This document shows, one piece after another, positions 47,585 through 58,566 of a stretch of 64,000 nucleotides of DNA. The stretch is taken from the NCBI RefSeq assembly GCF_028553745.1, contig NZ_CP067129.1, forward strand, positions 1,098,501-1,162,500, read 5' to 3'. Made by a program: the position numbers and the translations under genes. Position 1 is the stretch's first letter. Each line of letters starts with the position of its first letter. The notes below the pieces were generated by a model. The model was not told the origin of the DNA, searched no databases, and worked only from the letters and a program-made list of their open reading frames with translations. Origin of the DNA: Paracoccus seriniphilus (GTDB taxonomy: Bacteria; Pseudomonadota; Alphaproteobacteria; Rhodobacterales; Rhodobacteraceae).

Positions 47585-48107
47585 GGCATTCGGCTGCGCA
47601 TGTCTGTCCTTGATTCTGGCAGGAGCCCTCGTTTCCGCTCCGGACCGGTCATATGCCGGGGTGAAACCTGTTGCACAGGCCAGCTGTGCGGTTGATCAGG
47701 CTTCCTTCCTGACCGCCGAAGGAACCGTCAGCTTTGACATCGAAATCGCTGATACGGCCGCCACGCGCGCGCAGGGATTGATGTTCCGGACCGAGCTGCC
47801 CCCGAATCACGGCATGTTGTTCATCTATGACACGGCGCGCCCGGTGTCCTTCTGGATGCGCAATACGCTGATTCCGCTGGATCTGGTTTTCATGGATTCA
47901 CGCGGTGTGATTCGACATATTCACCCCATGGCCAGGCCGCTGGACGAAACACCCATCCCCGGTGCCCTCAAGGGGGATCCAAGGCCGGAAAGACTGATGG
48001 TTCTCGAGATTGCGGGCGGCGAGGCTGCGCGTCAGGGACTGGCGGTCGGGCAACCCATGGCCCATCCGGGATTGTCTGCGGGAACCGCGGCATGGCCTTG
48101 TCAATGA
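47571..48107 (+). CDS. DUF192 family secreted protein
   Basis: A 178-residue protein with a signal peptide (SKAFGCACLSLILAGALVSA) and a DUF192 domain containing AQGLMFRTELPPNHGMLF, SFWMRNTLIPLDLVF and LEIAGGEAARQGL. Function unknown; DUF192 proteins are often extracytoplasmic. Its first 14 bases overlap the 3' end of the cold-shock gene, suggesting translational coupling. Confidence 0.85.
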   Translation: MSPSKAFGCACLSLILAGALVSAPDRSYAGVKPVAQASCAVDQASFLTAEGTVSFDIEIADTAATRAQGLMFRTELPPNHGMLFIYDTARPVSFWMRNTLIPLDLVFMDSRGVIRHIHPMARPLDETPIPGALKGDPRPERLMVLEIAGGEAARQGLAVGQPMAHPGLSAGTAAWPCQ

Positions 48108-48151
48108 AAGCTCTTTCCTCTGCCGAAAGCTTCGGTTAGAAGCGCCTCAGT

Positions 48152-48228
<77 letters not shown>

Positions 48229-48273
48229 TCATTTAGCTGAAATTGAACCCTCCATCCTGCGTTTTTTCGCGAA

Positions 48274-48307
48274 CCAGCCTGCCGAATCCTTTCGGCAAGG
48301 GGGCTGG
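48274..48307. repeat. nested hairpin between tRNA-Pro and tRNA-Leu
   Basis: Inner stem TGCCGA/TCGGCA (48280-48285 with 48292-48297) sits inside CCAGCC/GGCTGG (48274-48279 with 48302-48307), with a 4-base bulge. It lies in the 215-base gap holding no gene between the two convergent tRNAs and may end one of their transcripts. Confidence 0.4.
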
Positions 48308-48443
48308 ATATGGCTGGTGATCCATCCGTCGGCGAGGGAACTCTGCAGCGCTGGCGTTCGGGATTCTCGACTGCAAGCGGTTGTCGCGCCATAGGACTGG
48401 GATACGCGCAAGCGATGCGACGAAGAATGATTTCAAATCAAGA

Positions 48444-48528
48444 TGGTGCGGGTGGAGGGACTTGAACCCCCACGCCTTGCGGCGCCAGAACCTAAATCTG
48501 GTGCGTCTACCAGTTTCGCCACACCCGC
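48444..48528 (-). tRNA. tRNA-Leu (anticodon TAG)
   Basis: 85 bases on the minus strand including CCA. Acceptor GCGGGTG pairs with CACCCGC; anticodon stem CCAGA/TCTGG closes the loop TTTAGGT, anticodon TAG; the long variable arm (GCGCCGCAAGGCG region) is typical of leucine tRNAs. Convergent with tRNA-Pro, downstream of the NnrE/NnrD gene on the same strand. Confidence 0.95.
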
Positions 48529-48576
48529 ATCGGAGGGTCTATTAGCAAGCTGCGCGGGCGGGGGCCAGCCCGAAAA

Positions 48577-50151
48577 TCACACCTCCAGCGCGCGCAGAAC
48601 GGATGGTATCTGTTCGGGCAGATCATCGGCGATCAGACCGGGGCCGAATTGGCGCGCGGCCTCTGCGTGCAGAAGCGCGGCCAGACCGGCTGCATGGAAT
48701 GGCGGGATCGCGCGCGCCAGAAGGCCGGCTGCCATTCCGGCCAGAACATCTCCTGAGCCGGCGGTTGCCAGCCAGGGAACATCCAGCGCCGAATGGATGC
48801 AGCACTCGCCTGTCGGGGCTGCCACCACGGTATCAGGACCCTTGAGCAGGACAACGGCCCCGGATCGCGCAGAAGCATCTCGGGTGGCATCGATGCGGGA
48901 ATGACATGTTTTTCCGGCCTGATGCTCGGCCTTGTGCAGTCGGGCAGCGATATCGGGGAAGAGGCGTGAGAATTCGCCTTCATGCGGGGTCAGGACGCAG
49001 CGGTCGTGCAGTTGCGCCAAGAGGCTGTCATCTCGGGCGATGGCGCTGAGGGCATCGGCATCCAGAATGCAGGGCAGGCGGGTCTGCAAGGCTGTGGGCA
49101 GCAGTTCTGCGGCGCGATTGATGCCGCAGCCGGGTCCAATGCAGATGCTGCTGATACGGCCATCGGTCAAGAGATCTGCCAGAGCGGCGCCGTCATCAAT
49201 GGGGCGACGCATCAGCGCATCGGGCGGGCCGGCATGTTCCGGCATGGCCGGTTGCGGCGGGCACAGCGTTACCAGCCCCGCACCAAGCCGCAGGGCCGCG
49301 CGCGCCGACAGCCGCGCTGCCCCACCATGGCCGGCTGCGCCTGCGACGATGATGGCATGGCCGTGCCGATATTTGTGTCCTTCGGGGGATTTTCCCAGCA
49401 GACGGGGCAACCCGGGAGCGGCGTCGCCAGGTCGTCGGATCGCATGCAGCGGTTGGCGTTGCGTGGCGGCCGCCCGGCGCTGCGCAGAGATCCCGATATC
49501 GGCGATCACGACCTGCCCCGAGAGCAGGCATCCGGGCCGCAGCAGGTGGCCCGGCTTGGGGCTGTCGAAGGCAATCGTCATCCGGGCATGGGGAGCACGG
49601 CTCAATTGATCATCGGGCCAACCCAGCATGGCGCCACAGTCCAGGCACAGCCCGCTGACGCAGTCGATGGCATACAGTTTGTCGCGATAGCGCGGATCGT
49701 CACTGCCAAGCCGCTTCAGGATGGCCATGATCCGATGATCGGCGGGCCGCGTCAGACCTGTGCCAAAGATCGCATCGACATAAATGTCCGCCGGCGCTTC
49801 TCCATGCAGTTGCTCGTCGCTGAGCGGATGGATTGGCCCCAGTTCCTGCCACAGCGCTTTCATATGCGCGGCATCCGGCCCCGGCATGTTGTCCAGTCCC
49901 AGAACCCGCACCGACCATCCCGCGTGATGAAGCTGTCGGGCCACCACATAGCCGTCGCCGCCATTGTTGCCCGGCCCGCAGAGAATCACGGCGCGTCCGG
50001 GTTTCGGGTTCGCCAGCCGGATATGCCCTGCGGCAAGGGTTCCCGCGCGCTCCATCAGTTGCAGGCCGGTTGCCGCGCCGCTGTCGATTGCATCGGATTC
50101 GATGGCGCGCATTTGAGCGGTGGTCAGAATTTCGGAACCGAATAGCATCAT
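48577..50151 (-). CDS. nnr: bifunctional NAD(P)H-hydrate epimerase / ADP-dependent hydrate dehydratase
   Basis: Repairs damaged NAD(P)H hydrates. The 524 residues comprise an N-terminal epimerase domain (GPGNNGGDGYVVARQL, about residues 1-210) and a C-terminal dehydratase domain of ribokinase-like fold (from about residue 240, with GPGCGINRA, TPHEGEFSRL and GSGDVLAGM). The fused architecture is typical of many bacteria. It ends 48 bases before tRNA-Leu on the same strand. Confidence 0.94.
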   Translation of the reverse strand: MMLFGSEILTTAQMRAIESDAIDSGAATGLQLMERAGTLAAGHIRLANPKPGRAVILCGPGNNGGDGYVVARQLHHAGWSVRVLGLDNMPGPDAAHMKALWQELGPIHPLSDEQLHGEAPADIYVDAIFGTGLTRPADHRIMAILKRLGSDDPRYRDKLYAIDCVSGLCLDCGAMLGWPDDQLSRAPHARMTIAFDSPKPGHLLRPGCLLSGQVVIADIGISAQRRAAATQRQPLHAIRRPGDAAPGLPRLLGKSPEGHKYRHGHAIIVAGAAGHGGAARLSARAALRLGAGLVTLCPPQPAMPEHAGPPDALMRRPIDDGAALADLLTDGRISSICIGPGCGINRAAELLPTALQTRLPCILDADALSAIARDDSLLAQLHDRCVLTPHEGEFSRLFPDIAARLHKAEHQAGKTCHSRIDATRDASARSGAVVLLKGPDTVVAAPTGECCIHSALDVPWLATAGSGDVLAGMAAGLLARAIPPFHAAGLAALLHAEAARQFGPGLIADDLPEQIPSVLRALEV

Positions 50152-50255
50152 GTTTGCCTAAATAATAGCCATTACGCACAAATTATATGCAAATACGCCC
50201 GCTCTTGTGGGCCGCCGGAAGGTTCGGTCGCATGCCGCATTTACCCCGCCCATGA

Positions 50256-50642
<387 letters not shown>

Positions 50643-50717
50643 GCGCGGCTCGGCCAAGGGAAACGACCCGCCCGGTTGCTGCGGCTGTCGGGCGAGAATT
50701 TTGAAGAAAGGGAAGAG

Positions 50718-52124
50718 ATGGAAATCCAAGACGTCTTGAAGCTGATGAAGGACGAAGAGATCGCATATGTCGACGTTCGCTTCACCGACCCCAAGGGCAA
50801 GCTTCAGCATGTGACCATAGATGTGGATCTGGTCGATGAAGACTTTTTCGAAGAAGGCTTCATGTTCGACGGCAGCTCGATCGCGGGCTGGAAATCCATT
50901 GACCAGTCGGACATGAAACTGGTTCCGGATACCTCGACGGTTTATGTCGATCCGTTCTATGCCGAAAAGACGCTTTGCGTGCATTGCAATGTGGCCGAGC
51001 CCGACACGGGCGAAGCCTATAGCCGCGACCCGCGTGGCACCGCCGTCAAGGCCGAGGCCTATCTGAAGTCCTCGGGCATCGGTGACGCCGCCTATTTCGG
51101 ACCGGAAGCCGAGTTCTTCCTGTTCGACGATGTGCGCTATTCCGTCACGCCGCAGAAGGTCGCCTATCAGATCGACGCTGTGGACGCGGCCTGGAACACG
51201 GACACCGAATACGAAATGGGCAACCAGGCCCATCGTGCGGGTCACAAGGGCGGCTATTTCCCGGTCAACCCGATCGACGCCTCCCAAGACATCCGTGGCG
51301 AAATGCTGACGACCATGAAACGCATGGGCATGAAGGTCGACAAGCACCACCACGAGGTTGCCAGTGCGCAGCACGAGCTGGGTCTGATCTTTGGTTCGCT
51401 GACCGAACAGGCGGACAACATCCAGAAATACAAATATGTCATCCACAATGTGGCCGCTGCCTATGGCAAGACCGCGACCTTCATGCCCAAGCCCATGAAG
51501 GGCGACAACGGCTCGGGGATGCATGTGAACATGTCGATCTGGAAAGACGGCAAGCCGCTGTTCGCAGGCGACAAATATGCCGATCTCAGCCAGGAGGCCC
51601 TGTATTTCATCGGTGGCATCCTCAAGCATGCCAAGGCGCTGAACGCCCTGACGAACCCTTCGACCAACAGCTACAAGCGGTTGATTCCGGGTTTCGAAGC
51701 CCCTGTTCTGCGCGCCTATTCGGCACGTAACCGCTCGGGTTGCGTTCGTATTCCGTGGACGGAATCGCCCAAGGCGAAGCGTGTCGAAGCCCGCTTCCCC
51801 GATCCCTCGGCCAACCCCTATCTGTGCTTTGCGGCACTGCTGATGGCCGGTCTTGACGGCATCAAGAACAAGATCGATCCGGGTGCTGCTTCGGACAAGG
51901 ATCTTTACGATCTGCCGCCCGAAGAACTGGCCGAAATCCCGACCGTCTGCGGTTCGCTGCGCGAAGCCCTGGAAGAGCTGGAAAAAGACATGGACTTCCT
52001 GCTGGCGGGCGACGTGTTCACGCGCGACCAACTGGAGGGCTACATGGCCCTGAAATGGGAAGAAGTGTATGAATACGAACATACGCCCCATCCGGTCGAA
52101 TATCAGCTGTACTACTCCTGCTGA
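50718..52124 (+). CDS. glnA: glutamine synthetase, type I
   Basis: Assimilates ammonia into glutamine. The 468-residue protein begins [20 protein letters not shown] after AGAGATG, with the GSI motifs [21 protein letters not shown] and the adenylylation Tyr in [14 protein letters not shown]. The glnB-glnA pair suggests coregulation by nitrogen. A strong terminator follows. Confidence 0.97.
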   Translation: MEIQDVLKLMKDEEIAYVDVRFTDPKGKLQHVTIDVDLVDEDFFEEGFMFDGSSIAGWKSIDQSDMKLVPDTSTVYVDPFYAEKTLCVHCNVAEPDTGEAYSRDPRGTAVKAEAYLKSSGIGDAAYFGPEAEFFLFDDVRYSVTPQKVAYQIDAVDAAWNTDTEYEMGNQAHRAGHKGGYFPVNPIDASQDIRGEMLTTMKRMGMKVDKHHHEVASAQHELGLIFGSLTEQADNIQKYKYVIHNVAAAYGKTATFMPKPMKGDNGSGMHVNMSIWKDGKPLFAGDKYADLSQEALYFIGGILKHAKALNALTNPSTNSYKRLIPGFEAPVLRAYSARNRSGCVRIPWTESPKAKRVEARFPDPSANPYLCFAALLMAGLDGIKNKIDPGAASDKDLYDLPPEELAEIPTVCGSLREALEELEKDMDFLLAGDVFTRDQLEGYMALKWEEVYEYEHTPHPVEYQLYYSC

Positions 52125-52145
52125 TCGCCGTTTCGAAGACAGTGG

Positions 52146-52172
52146 AAAGGGGCGCCGTTAGGTGCCCCTTTT
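52146..52172 (+). terminator. rho-independent terminator of glnA
   Basis: AAAGGGGCGCC (52146-52156), GTTA loop, GGTGCCCCTTTT (52161-52172) with one G-T wobble, ending in TTTT. Located 22 bases after the glnA stop. Confidence 0.85.
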
Positions 52173-52304
52173 CATTTCGGTTCCTTCACGCTGGCGTGCG
52201 GGACCATCACGAAAACGTATGGGGTGAAATATAATCCCGGGTTCCTGCGTATCGCCTGTCAGAGCCAACACGGTTCACGTCATCAGATACAAGGAGCCAA
52301 TATC

Positions 52305-52568
52305 ATGACCTTCAAGAGTTTTTCCGCTATCCTGACCGCCGTTGCCGTTCTGGGTGCTGCCCTTCCCGCCAATGCGGCCCGCCAGGCGCATGAACGCCCC
52401 GATTTCCCGGTCAGGGCCAAGGCCGAGATTACCCGTCAGGTTGCCGCTAAATCGGTCCTGATCGGCAAGGAGCTGGTGCGTCGCGACATTGACGGTGATC
52501 GGCTGATTACCGTGACCGTTTTCCCGTCCAGCGGGCTGATCGACCCTTCCAGCCGTGGTGACCGTTGA
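52305..52568 (+). CDS. small secreted protein of unknown function
   Basis: An 87-residue protein with a clear signal peptide (MTFKSFSAILTAVAVLGAAL, then PANAA) and a mature part of about 60 charged residues (RADK... region with ITRQVAAKSVLIGKELVRRD and ITVTVFPSSGL). The ATG at 52305 is preceded by AAGGAG. I do not recognise a family. A hairpin terminator follows. Confidence 0.65.
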   Translation: MTFKSFSAILTAVAVLGAALPANAARQAHERPDFPVRAKAEITRQVAAKSVLIGKELVRRDIDGDRLITVTVFPSSGLIDPSSRGDR

Positions 52569-52627
52569 CACATGACGGCATTTGCCGACGTGGAAACGAA
52601 GGGACGAAGAAACCGATCCCGTCACGA

Positions 52628-52662
52628 AAGACGCGCGAAAGCACTGCCTTCGCGCGTCTTTT
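52628..52662. terminator. rho-independent, bidirectional terminator
   Basis: AAGACGCGCGAA (52628-52639) pairs perfectly with TTCGCGCGTCTT (52649-52660) around a 9-base loop, followed by TT to make a short T-run. It lies between the secreted protein and the convergent Hint gene. Confidence 0.85.
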
Positions 52663-52682
52663 CACATGTGTTCAGTGGCGGA

Positions 52683-53684
52683 TCAGGCGGCTGGCTGTCC
52701 GGCCTGAATTGGAATGTCGTTCATTGCATGACGGTTGATCAGCTGCTTTTGCCGCGCACCCTTGGGAATGATACGGGCCGGTTGTGGCGCGTGCACGCGC
52801 GATTTCAGTTCCGGAAAGATCGAGAACAGCTCTTGGCGCGCCTCGAACTCCAGCGCGTGCAGGGCGGCGGGGCCGGTAAACAGGCTTTCCGTGGCACAGC
52901 CTTCGGCAATCAGGATCTCATGATCGTCGAACAGAAGGTGGACATAGGTAACGCTTTCGACCGCATCATCGATATAGACGCCGGGCAGGGGGCACAGGCG
53001 CACGGCAGAGATCAGAACCTCGTCCTGCCCGAACATCCGTTGGGCCACCTTGGAACGCACAAGCATGCGATGCTGACGCGACACGACCAGATCGCGATGG
53101 GGCAATCCCTCGCCCAGGGCACCGGCCGTGATCCGCACCGGGAAAAGCTTGTGATTGGATTTCAGTTCATCGCGATCGATCGTGCGGCGCGCAATCCAGC
53201 GGATCGTCTTGACGGTCTCATACCCGTTGGTTGTGGTCATCACCTGATCGCCGACCTTCAGGTCATCAATGAGAACGGCAGAGCCATCCGCCCCGGTCAT
53301 CTGCGTTCCAAGCGTGAAACATACGGGCCCCAGATCGTCGCGAGAGACACCACCCTGGCCAAGGACAAATGTCGTGCTGACAAGTGTCGCATCCGTCAGG
53401 ATCGAGCCGTCGGTAGGCGTGAAATAGGCAGTGCCATCCGCCATTCCAAAGGTGATTCCCGTGATGGTCTGTTCGCTGCCATCAGCCAGACGAACTGTCA
53501 CCGTATCGCCGGGGAAACTGTTCGAGATCGGCTCACCATTGAGTTCGTCACCCGAGCTGCCGAGGATTTCATCATCGTCATTTTCGTCGGTAAGCGTGAC
53601 GAGGCTGACGGTCAGGACCGTTCCTTCAGGCGGAGGCGCGTATGGATCAAGCGTCCAGACTTGCTCGTTGAAACTCGTCGGCAT
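52683..53684 (-). CDS. Hint-domain protein
   Basis: A 333-residue protein with an N-terminal acidic region (about 1-115), then a Hint (hedgehog/intein-type) domain beginning VCFTLGTQM around residue 121 with Cys122, and including VGDQVMTTTNGYETV, a VSRQHRMLV motif, and GVYIDDAVESVTYVHLLFD. The self-processing Cys is at the usual place. Such domains in Rhodobacterales often occur in secreted proteins. The start at 53684 is the first likely one; two upstream in-frame options are less likely. No partner is seen. Confidence 0.8.
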   Translation of the reverse strand: MPTSFNEQVWTLDPYAPPPEGTVLTVSLVTLTDENDDDEILGSSGDELNGEPISNSFPGDTVTVRLADGSEQTITGITFGMADGTAYFTPTDGSILTDATLVSTTFVLGQGGVSRDDLGPVCFTLGTQMTGADGSAVLIDDLKVGDQVMTTTNGYETVKTIRWIARRTIDRDELKSNHKLFPVRITAGALGEGLPHRDLVVSRQHRMLVRSKVAQRMFGQDEVLISAVRLCPLPGVYIDDAVESVTYVHLLFDDHEILIAEGCATESLFTGPAALHALEFEARQELFSIFPELKSRVHAPQPARIIPKGARQKQLINRHAMNDIPIQAGQPAA

Positions 53685-53840
53685 CGGGTAAAATCTCACT
53701 ATCTGAAAAATATATTGAATAAACTTTACGACAGTCCGGGCCTGAATGGAAACGTTCTTTGGGATAGGTTCGCTGCGTGCTTTCCGGAGTGATCGATTCT
53801 TCGACAATGGTTGACAATAGCCGGCAGTTCGGAAATCTTG

Positions 53841-55865
<2,025 letters not shown>

Positions 55866-55876
55866 GCCCGCCAGGG

Positions 55877-55915
55877 CCGGTGCGGCGCAATCTGCCTGTG
55901 ATTGTGCTGCACCGG
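55877..55915 (+). terminator. 15-bp hairpin after thiC
   Basis: CCGGTGCGGCGCAAT (55877-55891) and ATTGTGCTGCACCGG (55901-55915) pair with two G-T wobbles around a 9-base loop, 11 bases after the thiC stop. No U-tract follows. Confidence 0.55.
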
Positions 55916-55986
55916 TCACGAGAATGCGTGGCAAAGCCGTCACCCTCTGTATTCCCTGAGACGGTTTTTCCCGCTATCTCAATACT

Positions 55987-58506
55987 ATGGATATTGCGCT
56001 TCTGATTTCGATAACGGCGTTGCTGTTTCTTGTCATCGCGGCGGCCGAGCCCTTGGCTGCGCGGCTGTCACTGCCCTATAGCGTGATCCTTGCATGTCTG
56101 GGCATTCTGATTGGCGCCGGCGCGATATTCTTTCTGCGGACCGATCTGACCGATGCGCTGAATCCTGTCGCCGAGGCGATACTGGCGCTGCCGATCCGCT
56201 CGAATGTCTTCCTTTACGTGTTCCTGCCGACCCTGCTGTTTCAGGCAACGTTGGGGATGAATGTCCGGCGGATGTTCGATGACTGGGTGCCGATCCTGAC
56301 GTTGGCCGTGGTGGCCGTGGTCGCGGCAACGCTGATGATCGGCTATGCACTGGCATGGGTCAGCGATCTGCCGCTGGTGGTCTGCCTGCTGGTCGGTTCG
56401 ATCGTCTCGACCACCGATCCTTCGGCCGTTGTTGGGATTTTCCGCTCTTTGTCGGCACCACGACGTCTGTCCCGGATCATCGAAGGCGAAAGCCTGCTGA
56501 ACGACGCCGCCGCCATCGCGCTGTTCGGCCTGTTCATGAGCTTTGTGATGCTGGGGGTGCCCGACCCCAGCTTTTCTCAGGCTTTCAGTCAGTTCCCCAT
56601 GCTGATTGGCGGCGGGGTGATCACGGGCCTGCTGGTCGCCCGGATGGCGTTGCTGCTGATGCAGTGGTTCAGCCGCTATGAGCTGGCGCAGCTGTCGGTA
56701 TCCGTGGCCGTGCCCTATCTGGCCTATGTCGGGGCCGAACAGATGTTCGGTGCCTCGGGGGTGATCGCGGTGGTCGCTGCGGGGCTGACGCTGAACCTGA
56801 CGGGGCCGGGACATCTGTCGCCTGCCTTCTGGACCAATCTGCGCGAGGAATGGGACCTGTTGGCCCATTGGGCCGGGGCGCTGATCTTCATTCTGGCGGC
56901 GCTGTTGATCCCGCGGCTGATGGGCGAGGTCCGCCCCGGCGACTATGCGCTGATCCTTGTGGTGATCCTTGCGGCTTTCGTGGCCCGTGCGTTGATCCTG
57001 TTCGGCCTGTTGCCGTTGTTGACACTGATGCGGTTGTCCCCCCGGGTCGAGCGCCCCTATCGCGTGGCGATCCTTTGGGGCGGGTTGCGCGGGGCGGTGA
57101 CGCTGGCTCTGGCGCTGGCCGTCACCGAAAGCCAGAGCGTTCCAGTCGAGACCAAGCGCCTGGTCGGTATTCTGGCCACGGGATTCACCCTGTTCACGCT
57201 GATGGTGCAGGGGACGACCCTGCGCTGGGTGATCGGCAGGCTGGGCCTGGACCGGCTGTCGCCGCTGGATGCGGCGCTGTCCAATCAGGTGATCGCCGTC
57301 GCGCTGCAAACCGTGCGCGAAGAGGTCGCTACCACGGCGGAAAGCTATGAGCTGACACGAGAAACGGTCCGCTCCGAAGCAAAGCGTTTCGCCGAGCGAT
57401 TGGATCTCGCCGTGGCGCGGGCGGAATCCGATGACAATACGAAAATCCTCGATCGCGATCGCATTACGCTGGGGCTGATCGCCCTGGCTGCGCATGAGCG
57501 CGAAGCCATTCTGACCCGCTTTCGCGAACGCGCGATCAGTTCGCGACTGTCCGAGCGCATTTTGTCCGATGTCGACCGCCTGATCGAAGGTGCGCGGGTG
57601 GGCGGGCGCAACGGCTATCAACGCGCCGCGCGGCGCAGCCTGCGATATGGCGGCACCTTCCGCTTCGTGGCTTTCCTTCACAACCGGCTGCATATTGCGG
57701 GACCGATGGCGCGCATGACGGCCGACCGTTTCGAGGCCTTGCTGGCCAAACGCCTGATCATGCGGGATCTGCATGGCTTCATCGACAATCGCATCCGCCG
57801 GATTCACGGTCGCCGGGTCGCCGAGCTGCTGCATGAGCTGCTGAACCGCCGGGTCGAGGCGGTGGAAACCGCGCTGGAAGGGCTGCGCCTGCAATATCCG
57901 GGCTATGCCGAGGAACTGGAGCGGCGCTTTATCCGCCGCACCGCACTGCGCCTCGAAGAACATGAATATAACGCCATGCGTGAAGACGGTCTGATCGGGG
58001 CCGAATTGCATATGGCGCTGATGGCCGACATCGGACGGCGCCGGCAAAAGGCCGAGGGGCGACCCGCCCTTGATCTGGCCATGCGCAAGAATGAGCTCGT
58101 GCGTCAGTTCCCGCTGTTCGCGGATCTGGACGAGGGAGAGCTGAAGCGTCTGACCCGGGTTCTGAAGACACGGTATTACAATGCCGGCAAGGTCATTTCG
58201 CGCAAGGACAGCCCGGCGCGCAGCGTGTTCTTTGTCGCCTCGGGGGCGGTCGAGCAGGAAATTGCCGGTCAGACCACGCGGCTGGGTCGGGGTGACATGT
58301 TCGGCCAGATGAGTGTTCTGACGCGCAAACCCCGTCGGGCCCAGATCACCGCAATCACCCCGACCAGCCTGCTGGAACTGGATGAACTGGCCTTTCGCCG
58401 GGTGCTGAAACGTTCAAAGGCTTTGCGCCAGGCCGTGCGCGACAGTGTTTCAGGCAAGACCAAGATCGAGGAAGCGGCGCGATTGCCGGAACTGTCGCTG
58501 GACTGA
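55987..58506 (+). CDS. sodium/proton antiporter with C-terminal cyclic-nucleotide-binding-like domain
   Basis: An 839-residue NhaP/CPA1-type antiporter: about 12 TM helices to about residue 440 (start MDIALLISITALLFLVIAAA, and the transport motif NDAAAIALFG in the middle), then a long cytoplasmic helical region and a C-terminal cNMP-binding-like domain (PARSVFFVASGAVEQE, FGQMSVLTRKPRRAQ). In that cassette the usual FGE is FGQ, so nucleotide binding is uncertain. It is not related to its neighbours and is 121 bases after thiC. Confidence 0.9.
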   Translation: MDIALLISITALLFLVIAAAEPLAARLSLPYSVILACLGILIGAGAIFFLRTDLTDALNPVAEAILALPIRSNVFLYVFLPTLLFQATLGMNVRRMFDDWVPILTLAVVAVVAATLMIGYALAWVSDLPLVVCLLVGSIVSTTDPSAVVGIFRSLSAPRRLSRIIEGESLLNDAAAIALFGLFMSFVMLGVPDPSFSQAFSQFPMLIGGGVITGLLVARMALLLMQWFSRYELAQLSVSVAVPYLAYVGAEQMFGASGVIAVVAAGLTLNLTGPGHLSPAFWTNLREEWDLLAHWAGALIFILAALLIPRLMGEVRPGDYALILVVILAAFVARALILFGLLPLLTLMRLSPRVERPYRVAILWGGLRGAVTLALALAVTESQSVPVETKRLVGILATGFTLFTLMVQGTTLRWVIGRLGLDRLSPLDAALSNQVIAVALQTVREEVATTAESYELTRETVRSEAKRFAERLDLAVARAESDDNTKILDRDRITLGLIALAAHEREAILTRFRERAISSRLSERILSDVDRLIEGARVGGRNGYQRAARRSLRYGGTFRFVAFLHNRLHIAGPMARMTADRFEALLAKRLIMRDLHGFIDNRIRRIHGRRVAELLHELLNRRVEAVETALEGLRLQYPGYAEELERRFIRRTALRLEEHEYNAMREDGLIGAELHMALMADIGRRRQKAEGRPALDLAMRKNELVRQFPLFADLDEGELKRLTRVLKTRYYNAGKVISRKDSPARSVFFVASGAVEQEIAGQTTRLGRGDMFGQMSVLTRKPRRAQITAITPTSLLELDELAFRRVLKRSKALRQAVRDSVSGKTKIEEAARLPELSLD

Positions 58507-58566
58507 TCTCTTGGCGGCACTGGCAGGGGGCGCTAGACATGGTCCCTCAACAGATATGAGGACCAG

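Noticed and set aside
56068..58047. 659-residue open frame opposite the antiporter
   Set aside because: Gln/His/Arg-rich shadow of the antiporter gene, no motifs.
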